Source: Sphaerulina vaccinii (Eukaryota > Ascomycota > Dothideomycetes > Mycosphaerellales > Mycosphaerellaceae). Taken from it: a stretch of DNA of 64,000 nt. Shown one piece after another: positions 42,628 to 52,421 of this stretch. The position numbers were made by a program, and so were the translations under genes. The stretch lies in assembly GCA_022570795.1 (NCBI GenBank), contig JAKUDP010000005.1, positions 682,001 through 746,000 of the forward strand. Reading direction: 5' to 3'. Position 1 is the stretch's first letter; each line of letters starts with the position of its first letter. Below the pieces are notes generated by a model. It worked only from the letters and a program-made list of their open reading frames with translations. It had not been told where the DNA came from and made no database searches.

Positions 42628-44202
42628 ATGGCGACCGTTGCCGTTCAGCTTAGCGAGGTGTTCGTCGCGCACGCTGTCGCCGCTGCCGCCGCCTACCTGG
42701 GCCAACTCGCCTCTACCAACACCACCAGCAACAGCAGCGGCTTCATCACACCGCTGGCAGTGAACACATCTCTCATTGCAGAACCGCCAGACATCACAGA
42801 TGCTGTCGCTCCTCCTTCCATCGGCTGTTCGCCAGGAACTGTCCGACTCGACTCTAATACACCTTGGATGGGGCTCTTCTGCATCTTGCTAGTCGCATTT
42901 GGTGTGCTATTTGTGTACCTCAACTACCACTACATTCGACATGGCGATGACAGCGCCACTGACCTCGACGCCGCAGAAGCATGCGGAGATTTCGAGGATT
43001 CGGAGACTCAACAGAAAAAATCGCATATCACCAGGGTGCACAGTGCCAATACAGGACCCATAGCCATGGTAGAGCCCGAGAAGCAAGCTCGAGAGGATGC
43101 CATTGACCACATTGAGAAGGAGCGCAATGCTCACAAGTTGAAGCTGAAGAAGAGTGCTGAACAGGTTGCTCTCGCCAAGGAAGCGAACACCAAGCTGCGT
43201 ACAGAGAATGCACAACTCAAGGCGGAGATGATGGCGCTTGTAGAGACCGAAAAGCAGGCGAGGAAGGATATCTTCAATCACTTCGAAAAAGAGCACCAAC
43301 GAGAGCTGGTTAAGGCCATCAACAAGCCTACTCGCGTTGACGCAGACAACACTGAGCTACAGATTACTGAGCTCCGCAGCAGGCTGACGGCGACATTGTT
43401 CCAGATCAAGGGACTCAGAGACGGCGCGGAGAAGGCCAAGGAGCAGGCAGCTCACGTTTTGAAGAAAGAAAAGGATGCTCACAGTCTCACGTGGCAAAAG
43501 CTGCAGACAGCTGAAGAGACACTGCAAAGAGACGAAGAAGAGATCAACTCCGCCACCACAGAGAACTCTAAGCTGCTCGACGCCAAACAAGAGTCTGACG
43601 AGAAGTGTCGCAAGCTTGAGAAGGGCATGGCAACGCTCAAGAAGAACATGAGCTCCAGGAAGGCTGAAGCGGTGGCTGAGGCAGTGGCAAGCGCTCGAGG
43701 CATCACAATCCGCATCTTGGACGAGCGTGATGAGGCTCGTAGGGCAGTCCTCGCGTGGAAGTTCTCCACAATCTGGCGTCGCAAGATCAGCAGTAACACA
43801 AACAAAAGTAATGACAGCAACAGCGGCTCCGGCGACAAGAAGCCAGACATGGGAAACGACAGCTCGAGCAAGCACTCTGGAGATAAGCCAGATGGACATG
43901 ACGAAGACGATGGAGAAGATCTCTCCAAACACGAGGGTGGACCACGCCACCAAGATGCCGTTTCAAGCGAGGCATTCGGAGCGAAGAAGAATGGAGACAG
44001 CAACACTAAGACGGCACGTGGGACCAAAGGCAATAGCAGAGCTCAGAAGGCTGCCAAGAGAGCGAGGAACGGAGTTGCAAAGGCTGCTACTGCCAGTGTA
44101 GATTCAGGCGATTCGTCTGATTCAGGCGCTGGAAGCTTACTTGCGGTTGAGCCCTTCATGTGGCAGCTTGAGCACAAGAATGAGCCATGGATATCATTGT
44201 AG
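42628..44202 (+). CDS. Single-pass membrane protein with long coiled coil, unknown
   Basis: 524 residues from the ATG at 42628, chosen over the in-frame codon at 42487 because the added 47 residues are low-information. An Ala-rich N-terminal region with several N-glycosylation sequons (NTT, NSS, NTS) is followed by a membrane span at about 79-103 (WMGLFCILLVAFGVLFVYL). The rest is a long charged coiled coil (about 150-390) with repeated EKQAR units, then a low-complexity Ser/Asp/Lys/Gly tail. The layout suggests an N-out, C-in tether or scaffold at a membrane. The EKQAREDAIDHIEKE and EKQARKDIFNHFEKE segments show an internal duplication of about 55 residues spacing. No family assigned. Confidence 0.72.
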   Translation: MATVAVQLSEVFVAHAVAAAAAYLGQLASTNTTSNSSGFITPLAVNTSLIAEPPDITDAVAPPSIGCSPGTVRLDSNTPWMGLFCILLVAFGVLFVYLNYHYIRHGDDSATDLDAAEACGDFEDSETQQKKSHITRVHSANTGPIAMVEPEKQAREDAIDHIEKERNAHKLKLKKSAEQVALAKEANTKLRTENAQLKAEMMALVETEKQARKDIFNHFEKEHQRELVKAINKPTRVDADNTELQITELRSRLTATLFQIKGLRDGAEKAKEQAAHVLKKEKDAHSLTWQKLQTAEETLQRDEEEINSATTENSKLLDAKQESDEKCRKLEKGMATLKKNMSSRKAEAVAEAVASARGITIRILDERDEARRAVLAWKFSTIWRRKISSNTNKSNDSNSGSGDKKPDMGNDSSSKHSGDKPDGHDEDDGEDLSKHEGGPRHQDAVSSEAFGAKKNGDSNTKTARGTKGNSRAQKAAKRARNGVAKAATASVDSGDSSDSGAGSLLAVEPFMWQLEHKNEPWISL

Positions 44203-44598
44203 GGGACTTGGAATGAGCGAATGGGTTGCTCAAGGTGGATCGGTGGGTCGTGCATATCGCACTACTCCTGGGCCTGGACGGTAGGTTGCTTCATGCACCA
44301 ACCAGCTAGCTCAGTGGGCAGATCTTCGTCTCCATCACAATGTGTAATGAGGAACCAACGAACCTTCTGCGTGTTCAGCTTTCCATTTTCAGAAATCAGC
44401 CTGTTCCTACACAGAATCCATGACGAGCGGCATAACAATCACGCGAGCGGCGAGATGACAGCGATGACTTTTTCGTACGCTCTCTGTTGTGGCAAAGCTG
44501 TCTGCATTGCACGCCGAGTCTTCACGGAGTGGCATGGACGAGAGGGCACACACAAGAATGTCTCATCCATCGCGGGATTGAGTGAACCATGCACACCA
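44203..44598. other. Convergent intergenic, 396 bp
   Basis: Between the 3' ends of the coiled-coil gene and the frame-broken fungal gene. The minus-strand ORF extending to 44439 is a wrong-frame run-on past the second frame break of that gene; the likely true stop is at 44599. Confidence 0.5.
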
Positions 44599-45979
44599 TC
44601 AAGCTTCTTCAGACATACTATCCCCATCCTCGCCTCCACTCCACTGCGTGATGACAACCCAGCGAATCTTCTGCGTTGCTTTCTCTTCCTTGTCCTGAGG
44701 CTTCTTCTCTCTCTTCTCGCCTTCTTGCCCTGTTTCGCCACTTCTTTCTCGTACTTGCTCTGCTCTTTGGCCAAGTCTTTCTCCAACTTCCGTTCCTCTT
44801 TCTCGAAGTCCTTGCGAATCTTCTCCTGTTCTTTGGAGTCGCCTGCTTTCTTGCTAAGCTTCCTGTCCATCTTATCCTTCTCCTTTTCCAGTTTCTCTTC
44901 GACTTCTTCCACCTTCTCCAGAGCCTTGTTGATATCTTTACCTCCTTCCTTAGTTTTCTTCGTATGCTCTTTGACAGCCTTTTCCCTCTTCTTGACCTCT
45001 TTCTCTTGCTGCTTCTTTGCCATACGTTGAGCTTGAGCGTTGCCCATCCTCTTCAACATGTTATCTGGTTGCACAACAGCAGGGACATTGAAGTCAAGTG
45101 AAGCAACATATCCTTCCAGAGCACGCATCCTCCTCATACGGGAATCTTCTGGCGATATTGAGACTGCGCTGTCATTTGCAGCTTCTGCAGCAATTGCTCC
45201 ACTATCAAGCTGGTCGTTCGCAACTCCTGCTCAGAGTGTCCAACCTTGGCCATCATGTCCTTAGTGCTACAGATCACAGCCTCCAGCCCGGCGGGATGGA
45301 ACAGGTCCGCGTTGAAAGCTTTGAAGTACATCTTTGATCGGGCGATAGATGTTGCAGCACTACTAAATCCGGCAGCGACTTGGACGCCTGTCCCAACCAG
45401 CTGTATTATGGGCGTGCCATGAAACTGCTGCATAACCAGACCGGCCAGCCGAACCCCTTCCAAAGCAGGATTCGCAACCCAGCACTCGTTCAAACCATCG
45501 ATGAATGCAAGGAACTCCGCTTGAGAGATGCCATGTTCGGCGAGTTGAGGCGCGTAAGCTCGAACAAAAGGGCTGTAGAATGCTCCACGGAAGGCTTTGG
45601 TGGTCTGTGGCAGTACCACTGGTAACATCTGACCTGGTCCAGATGTGCTTCGTGGCAGTTTCGACGTAGCCAGTGTAGAGCTTGTAGCACTTGGATGCGT
45701 ATGGATCGAGTGCCCCTGAGAAGGACGAGGTCTGGTCTCCGGTCCACTTTGTATGTGATTGTCATAACCAGCAGGGCTCTGCTGATATTGGCTATACGGA
45801 GGTGGAGCTTGTTGTGTCGATATGTTCATGGCACTGAAGTCATCTCTGAGTGGCGCTCCTTCTTCCTGATAGTAAGACTGATCTGTAGCTTGAGCTGATC
45901 CTGATATCGTCGTTCGATCTTGCTGAGCAAACCTGGTCGCATCATTATATGTGGTTTGGTAATATTGATTGCTGTTCAT
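44599..45979 (-). CDS. Fungal-specific protein with basic coiled-coil tail; frame broken twice
   Basis: The first frame (start 45979) codes a Gln/Ser/Tyr-rich N-terminus. A conserved-looking core follows: AFRGAFYSPFVRAYAPQLAE, then AEFLAFIDGLNECWVANPAL, IQLVGTGVQVAAGFSSAATS and FHPAGLEAVICSTKDMMAKV. A -1 shift around 45218-45237 moves into the frame NDQLDSGAIAAEAANDSAV, which leads to RMRRMRALEGYVASLDF. A long Lys/Glu coiled coil follows. A second -1 shift around 44717-44724 restores EKKPQDKEEKATQKIRWVV and the stop at 44599. I recognise the family from memory as an uncharacterised, multi-copy ascomycete protein ending in a KIRWVVI-type motif. Both shifts would be cured by one extra base each. 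Function unknown. Confidence 0.62.
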
Positions 45980-46114
45980 GGCTGCAGTAAGTGCTGTGCG
46001 TAAGTGAGAATAGGTGAGCTTGTCCTAAAAGTTAGTAGTTGATTTACCAAGAAAGTCGTTAGCCATATATGTTCAGTACTGATATGGTACGGAATGTGAG
46101 TGTATCTGCTCAGC
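45980..46114. other. Short intergenic
   Basis: 5' flank of the frame-broken gene and 3' flank of the small spliced gene. Nothing seen. Confidence 0.4.
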
Positions 46115-46441
46115 TCAGGCGTCCAGCGCAGGCATCACAGCGTCCAGCCTCATCGAATGCTCCAGCGCTTGTATGGAAGACTGAGGCCGATCACAGATAA
46201 GACCATCGCATGTTCGCGGATCTTAGCAGAGCTTGACGAGGCTTGCTACATGTGAGAGCTGAAAGGTCTTACTGATTGATACCAATTCTGGTATGCCGAA
46301 GGATTCGTGACGCGTGGGAAGACTTGTCCAAGGCTCGAAGAAAATGGTCGTTGCCGCCCTTGCGTTGTCTCTGCGCCGAGCTGCGTGGATCACACCGAAA
46401 ATCAGAGATACCTCAGGTGTGGCATCGACACTTTCAGTCAT
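46115..46441 (-). CDS. Possible small spliced gene, unknown
   Basis: Exons 46273-46441 and 46115-46221 join through a 51-nt intron (GTAAGA donor, CTAAG acceptor) into 91 codons without interruption. The product has a mixed composition (SLIFGVIHAARRRDNARAAT, TIFFEPWTSLPTRHESFG, NPRTCDGLICDRPQ) and no recognised motif. The frame is also open upstream to about 46525 without ATG. The call rests on the splice signals and an open joined frame only. Confidence 0.35.
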
Positions 46442-47024
46442 TCTCCATCGCCACGCGGAAAGGACAGAAGCGAATCGCTCCGCTCTAAGCAGTATAGACA
46501 AAGTTCGAAGCTGGAGAGGCGGCAAAGACCATTTCCCTCGACCCTAGGTCTCTCGAACCTGTTTTGCAGACATCGTGGCAGTGCTTCTCATCGAGATTGT
46601 GTCTGTGGCTGTGCTGTTCGGTGACCTGTATGAAGAAGACTTTGCAAACATGTTGCCGTCAAAGTGGACGTTTGAACGCAGAGGGCAGATTGGATGGAGA
46701 TGTGAGAAAAGGCATCCTTGGCGCATGTGATTTACTGGTGGGACTTGCTCACAGTGCTCATCCTGTTAAGCTTCCACGACATTAGGAAGTGAAATGAAAA
46801 GCATATTTCTTCATCAGTCGAGTGATACAGAGACGGATCTACGATACCACTCAGTCGATACAAACCCGAAACATAGCGTTGAGCTCCAGTAACTCATGCG
46901 TGGTCCTTGAACCATGGTATCTCTAGTAGCAGCGCCAGCACCAGCAATAGCACGCTTCAAAGCAAGTCATGATCATCCTCAGAACAAACGCCAGTTTTGC
47001 GAGGCCCCATTTCCCCTTGATCTC
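46442..47024. other. Intergenic, 583 bp
   Basis: Lies upstream of the small spliced gene and next to the 3' end of the kelch gene. Overlapping short frames on both strands; no supported gene. Confidence 0.45.
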
Positions 47025-50000
47025 CTAGTTCGCCGCAATGCCCAGACCTACACGTCCACCCTCAGCAAAACCATCCCTACCCTTTTCCCGCATGCGCCGA
47101 CCTTCCATCAGTCCTCTCAGACCACGCTTCTGTAACCCGACAACTGAACTCAATGCGCCGTTCCAAACATCCTGCACTTCCTTGCTGCTACGGGTTGAGA
47201 AGTCACTCTCGCTCATACTCGTGGTTGAAGCAGCGCTCATTGGCTCCTCATCCGTATCGTCAGCTGCAGCACGTGGGCCAGGTCTAAGCGTATTGCGCAC
47301 ACTTCGGCCATTAGCCATGTCTGTGTCAATCCGCAAGCTAGACAATGAGCGAGGATTCGCACTCTGGTTGCCGTTGAGTAGACCTTCCAGACCAGCGAGA
47401 CTAGCTGTACGGACCGGGATGTCGCTTTGTGGAATGGATCGTGTGTTGGCCGAAAAGTGAATGCTATCCCCACCCCCTGCGCCCATGGCAGCAGCATTGA
47501 AGATTGCTGCAGCGTTACGGCCATCCAGGCACTGGTGTAAGCGTTCGATTGTGGCCTCCTGCAGGCCATCAATCTTATATGGTCGTGCAAGCTGTAGAAG
47601 CGAGCAGAAGATTTGTGGCGTCGCTAGTGGATGTGGTGGCGAGGGGAGTGTGGAGGTATAGAGGTAGTGCAACAACGCGTGTAACGTTGGTGCCGTATGT
47701 GGAAGATACAGCAGTCTTGGTCGCGTCGCAGGAGGTGCAGTTCGCGTATCTGGTAGACTCGTATCGGTAACAGCACTGTTGTGGCTGTTGTTGGTCAATG
47801 TGGTGGTTCCCGACACCGAGGAGCTCAGAGAAGGCGTGATAGTAATGCTGGAGTTCCGCGAGGGATGTCCTGCAGCATTCGGTCGCAGTGTGGCAGTGTC
47901 TGCACCGTTCTCTGCCGCCATCAAGGACTCTCTCAGAAGAGTAATGAAATGAGGTCCCCATCGCCGAGAGATCAAACGTGAGTTGACGGGCACGCGTGTG
48001 CCGTCGATAGCGAGGAAGTCCATATCTGCAAGCTCGCGCACATTTAGTGCAAGTGCACCAATGTCTTCTGCTGCTGAAGACAACAGCCGCCCGAATGCAG
48101 TATCATCCTTAGATGGTGGGAGTGGTTGTGCAAGCGCGCTTGGTATGGCGCTCGCAGACATGTACGCAGACGTGGCCTCAGCTACTCGCGGATTGTCGTA
48201 CAAACCAAAGGCCTCCAGCTCGACGACGCAGATGTTTGAGAAGTTGATACGACGATTGTTATAATCATCCACAAGGCTGCGCTTGCGGTTGCCAAGAATT
48301 ACGAACGCATTGCGTCGAGCCCAGAGCACGCCGCGATTCCAGCTGCCCTGGCTGAAGATGCTGCCGCCAACATCGATGCGGCTCCACGTAAGCGTGCGCA
48401 GATCTAAAGCCCACAGTGCATATTCTTGCTTTGATGAAGTCAAGAACGTGCCAGAGACAACAAAGTGGTTGTCAATCACACCACCATTTGGGAAGCGAAG
48501 TCCTGGCGGTGACACAGCTGTCTGCATTGGTTTCTCAGTGAGCGTGCCATCTGTGAGTCGGACTTGTAGCTCCAACTTTACGTCGAGAAAGTTGTAATTG
48601 GAGTAAATCAACATCGGCGATCCGGAGCCAATAGTTGCTGGTTCTTCATCGTCTTCTTCCAGCTCGCTGTGAGCATGAGGTCCAGCACCAATTTGAGTCG
48701 CACTCATCGTAGTCAATGGTGTGACAACACTGCGGTAGGCGCCGCAACTGCGACCCATTCCTGTTGTGCCCGTCCATTTGAGACTTCGCAAATTGAAGAT
48801 GCTGACTTGCTCGATATAGTGGTTTGCACTGTCTTGACCACCCACGACAACCATCTCTGCTCCTCCTGTGCCATCGAGATTGACACCAAGCGATCCCTCG
48901 TTTGGCTTTTCTCCTGCTGGATTGTGGTGTACAGCAGACATTGGTGCATCTTTTGAGGCAAACACTGCTGATGAAGGTAGTATTGAGGCGCAATGTGCGT
49001 AACGTCCTTGTGGCGCATCTGGCGTGTTGACCTTCGTCCATGTCTGACTCGGCACATCATAAATGTGGATGTCTGACATAACAATGACTTCTGGCTGTGC
49101 TTCGGCAGATGTTTCTTGTGGCGGCGCAGGTGACATGCCACCGTAACAGACCAATTTCGTATCACCAAGTGCGCATACGCTGTGGAAGTAACGTGGTGGT
49201 GGAATGTCGCCAGACGTTTCGAGCTTCGTCCAATGGCGACGTATGAGATCAAGTTCGTAGAGATTGGCAGTCAACTGTGGCTTCGTTCGTGAGAGTCGTC
49301 TGCCTCCAAAGACGTAAAGCTTATCTCCCAGTACGGTCGTGGTCGCTCCTACGAGAGGATGCGGTTCTCGCCCCGTTGTGCGATGGACATTGCATACCAA
49401 GCCTGAAAGGCCTGCCGGATTCGCCGAGGAGGGCGTTGTCTGTGGGTTCGTTGAGTTTATCGATTGGGAAGGTGTGTGGTGACCAGGACCATCATCGCCA
49501 GCAGTCGATTCTGCTTCTGAAGCAGATTCGTACTCTGATCGCATGCCCACGAGGCTCACCTGGCTACTGTGAGCGCTGATATTGGATTGCGAACCATTTT
49601 GGGCATTCGGATACAGCTGCCCTGATGTAGGTCGGGACACATTTGAATCCATGGTGTTGGCTCGACTGGACTCGGGCGTCGCAGAAGACATAGCGAATGG
49701 TGATACAGGCGAGATTGGCGCGAGTGCCACTGGAGGTATGTCGAAGGAAGGCTCTCTTGGCAATGAATTGTTGCTGCGCTTGGTCTTTGTCGGAGTGGCC
49801 CAAGTCGGAGAGTAGGGAATTTCTATTGGTACATGCCTTGGCGCCGATCGAGGACTAGTGGGACGCGCCTCGTAGGGCGTAAACGTGGATGCAGTTATCG
49901 AAGACGGAGGAGAGCTGCTTGGAGTAGAGTAGGTGAATGATCCAGAACTCGGCTCAGATTCCGAAGGAACGTAGGAATACTCTTCTGGAATGACAATAGG

Positions 50001-50384
50001 TACGTGCTTGGGCCGAACAGGTGACCTCGGCTTGCTGGGTAGTGGTGGAATGGAAAGGTCGAAAGAGTCGTGTGGCGAAGATCCGATAGTCGATATGGAT
50101 GGTGCGCGAGGAACAAGCGATTGTGTGTCAGAAGTCGGCAGCGATGGCTTCCTCTCTCGTGTGAATGCAGATATCCAAGATCGAGAAGACAACTGAGTCG
50201 GCTGCTTCTTGACAGACTTTGGCTTCTGTGTCGACTTGCTTCTCTCCAAAGACCGACCTGATGTAGACTGTGTGTCCGAGGTTGATGTGCGCGCCTTCTT
50301 CTGCTTGACAGATTTTGGTCTACTCTGAAGAGAGCGTTCCTCAGCGGCCGCTGGGAAAGCGAAGACCCCTAGAGGAACAGACAT
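47025..50384 (-). CDS. Kelch-repeat protein with BTB-like C-terminus (Mds3/Pmd1 type)
   Basis: Single-exon, 1119 residues. About 330 residues of Ser/Pro-rich disordered sequence precede kelch repeats (about 335-720), with typical GGRRLSRTKPQ, YELDLIRRHWTKLE, PPRYFHS and GGQDSANHYIEQVSIFNLR motifs. The C-terminal third has a BTB-like region (DMDFLAIDGTRVPVNSRLIS, then LHALLHYLYTSTLP and LARPYKIDGLQEATIERL). This layout matches Mds3/Pmd1, regulators of nutrient, pH and sporulation signalling in yeasts, and Ral2 in fission yeast. The symbol is left empty because the two yeast paralogues cannot be separated. Confidence 0.82.
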   Translation of the reverse strand: MSVPLGVFAFPAAAEERSLQSRPKSVKQKKARTSTSDTQSTSGRSLERSKSTQKPKSVKKQPTQLSSRSWISAFTRERKPSLPTSDTQSLVPRAPSISTIGSSPHDSFDLSIPPLPSKPRSPVRPKHVPIVIPEEYSYVPSESEPSSGSFTYSTPSSSPPSSITASTFTPYEARPTSPRSAPRHVPIEIPYSPTWATPTKTKRSNNSLPREPSFDIPPVALAPISPVSPFAMSSATPESSRANTMDSNVSRPTSGQLYPNAQNGSQSNISAHSSQVSLVGMRSEYESASEAESTAGDDGPGHHTPSQSINSTNPQTTPSSANPAGLSGLVCNVHRTTGREPHPLVGATTTVLGDKLYVFGGRRLSRTKPQLTANLYELDLIRRHWTKLETSGDIPPPRYFHSVCALGDTKLVCYGGMSPAPPQETSAEAQPEVIVMSDIHIYDVPSQTWTKVNTPDAPQGRYAHCASILPSSAVFASKDAPMSAVHHNPAGEKPNEGSLGVNLDGTGGAEMVVVGGQDSANHYIEQVSIFNLRSLKWTGTTGMGRSCGAYRSVVTPLTTMSATQIGAGPHAHSELEEDDEEPATIGSGSPMLIYSNYNFLDVKLELQVRLTDGTLTEKPMQTAVSPPGLRFPNGGVIDNHFVVSGTFLTSSKQEYALWALDLRTLTWSRIDVGGSIFSQGSWNRGVLWARRNAFVILGNRKRSLVDDYNNRRINFSNICVVELEAFGLYDNPRVAEATSAYMSASAIPSALAQPLPPSKDDTAFGRLLSSAAEDIGALALNVRELADMDFLAIDGTRVPVNSRLISRRWGPHFITLLRESLMAAENGADTATLRPNAAGHPSRNSSITITPSLSSSVSGTTTLTNNSHNSAVTDTSLPDTRTAPPATRPRLLYLPHTAPTLHALLHYLYTSTLPSPPHPLATPQIFCSLLQLARPYKIDGLQEATIERLHQCLDGRNAAAIFNAAAMGAGGGDSIHFSANTRSIPQSDIPVRTASLAGLEGLLNGNQSANPRSLSSLRIDTDMANGRSVRNTLRPGPRAAADDTDEEPMSAASTTSMSESDFSTRSSKEVQDVWNGALSSVVGLQKRGLRGLMEGRRMREKGRDGFAEGGRVGLGIAAN

Positions 50385-52421
50385 CTGCGGTCAGCTCGCG
50401 GCACAACTGTTCGTGGAGGTATGATGTAGTATAATAATAATTCCGTGGTACTGCAAAGCAAGTAAAGCAACGTTGTAGGTAGAGGGGCAATTAGGTATCA
50501 AAAGCAAAAATCAAGGGAGGAACGAGGGCATTCGAGGTCGACATGCACAGTTGAGTACCAGTCCTGCATGTGGGCAAGGCCCTCTTTCGATCTTGCAGCC
50601 TCGTTACGTGTGGCTCATACACTCGATCTCCCGCCGGGTAGTGTCGTACGCTGGAGCTTGGTGGGTTTCGGAAAGCAGAGTGCAGCGCTGGCCAGACGGA
50701 GGAGGGCGTTTGACGGCCACCGTTATGCAGGTGTCCTGCTGTGCCATGCTCTCGGATGTTTTGCAGCGTGTGTTTGTTCCTCGCGACGGCAGGGATAGAC
50801 TTCCAGAGAGACCAGCCAGACAAGACCCATACGGGCAACGAGAGCAATAGTTCGCGAGCAGACTCACCTTATCGGATGGGTCGAGGCGTCCAGGTTTCGT
50901 GTCGCGTCGCAATCAGTGCTGGCATTTGGCTGGCAAAGAGCAACACTCGATGCCGTGAGGTTGGAATTTTGGATGGTAGTCTGAAGACAAGGAAGCCGCA
51001 AGCGGGATACAGTACTCCACCTTTTCTCGCTTCTCGACGAATCACAGCCAGCCGACTCCATCGCTCCTTCCCACAACTTTGGGCGCGCCATCTTTTGGTC
51101 GACATCGTCCCTGGCGACAGCGAGACGTTGTGCGATATACTCCTCGCATCGCGAATTCAGGTCAGACACTGTCGCAGAGTCTGCCAGAACATGCGCTCGC
51201 GGTTGGTCGCGCAGCGCAGATTGCGACGGACATCATCAAGGCCTCGTCTCAGCTCGAGCTTCCAATGGCAATGCATGTCATTGTGCATCAGCCTCAGAAG
51301 ACGGGTGCATACAGCAGTTCACCGGCTGAGGTCCACGCTGCCTTCCGCCCAATGAACGAACTATGGACGTGCTGCTCGGCTATAGATGAGTCTACGGCTC
51401 TCGAGCAGCGTGGAAGCCTTTCCAGCTCGCCTGCGCAGGAATAACAGGCCCGGACTTGCATTGCAGGAGAGCGCTTCCTTTCTCCAGAATCCTACCGACA
51501 TCGTTTCTCGGGTCAGATACTTTCACATCCATACGAGGTCGGTCTATCACTCCTCAATCAGTCTGTCCACGAACGATCGCAATTTCGAAAGAAGATGTTG
51601 CGATGCCTTCGTCGACCATCGTCAGACTGCGCCTGGAGCCAGACGCAGTGCGATGATATAGCAGTATTATTGGCAACCGTAGTGCTCCTCGCAGTGCACT
51701 GAAGGCCATTATTCTCGAGATCACATACAAGCATGGCGTAGCAGTACGCCACGGCCAGCTTGAGAAGTCTAGCCCACAGCTCGCCGACAAGTCTTTGCGA
51801 GCTCTGTTCAGCCTCCCAGTAGTTCGGCGACCATGCTTCTTCACGTTTACACAATTTCCATGGAAGTCGGCGGGTACGGATAACTCAACCGTGGCTTGCT
51901 CTGAAACTTACACTCCACAAGCTCTCGAAACATTGATAAGCCATCGACCACGGCTCTACTTTGCCTTCCATTGCTGGAGAAGTACCGCAATGCATACATG
52001 GTTGATTCAAGCTGCCGTCTGACATACATCGCGAGCTCATCGATCGCAATCATATAAGAACGCTTAGCAACTGTTCTGGCGGCCTCCACCTTCACAGGGC
52101 TCGGACGCCACCGCCGTGGAGATTCTCCCGCTACAGCTGTCACATCGACGCTTGTGCTGAGACACGTCCATTCACATTAATGGTAGTGCAGATTCAGGCT
52201 TTCATTTGTCGCGTATCTCTTCGCTAATCAGTAACTCAATCGTGCCTGTCCTCGCGATGCAGGGGTATCAATCGAGCTCTATAGCCCGGCCCAAGTCCAA
52301 GTGGTCCATGATCCAACTTCCGTCCTGCTTTTCGGTCGCGCGCGCTCTTTCAGTAACCCGTATCAGTCACTGGACGACCCCATTCATTCTCCCAGACGCT
52401 TCTGAATATCATCTGGCCGGT
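50385..52421. other. Gene-poor stretch, 2 kb
   Basis: Between the kelch gene start and the peroxiredoxin 3' end. Apart from the decayed minus-strand segment listed next, the long plus-strand frames (such as 50741-51355) are Ser/Arg/Cys-rich without motifs and look like shadows. Confidence 0.45.
50868..52143 (-). pseudogene. Possible decayed gene, several frame breaks
   Basis: Minus-strand pieces of protein-like sequence follow one another in changing frames. 52143-51850 reads AKRSYMIAIDELAMYVRRQL then SRAVVDGLSMFRELVECKF. From 51850 a +1 frame reads EEAWSPNYWEAEQSSQRLVG then LWARLLKLAVAYCYAMLVCD. A piece follows reading VGRILEKGSALLQCKSG. Another reads RRGLDDVRRNLRCATNRERM, directly shifting into LNSRCEEYIAQRLAVARDDV. 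No splice sites explain the switches. The composition argues for a former gene of about 400 residues; family unknown. Confidence 0.35.

Noticed and set aside
44439..44598. C-terminal run-on of the coiled-coil frame
   Set aside because: The sister frame carries the conserved KIRWVV-type end and stops at 44599, so the run-on is out of frame.
46545..46640. Possible tRNA T-arm (GGTTCGAGA on the minus strand)
   Set aside because: The stem pairs only partly and no acceptor, D or anticodon arms can be folded around it.
50741..51355. Plus-strand ORF of 204 codons
   Set aside because: Cys/Arg/Ser-rich composition typical of a shadow; the opposite strand holds the more protein-like sequence.
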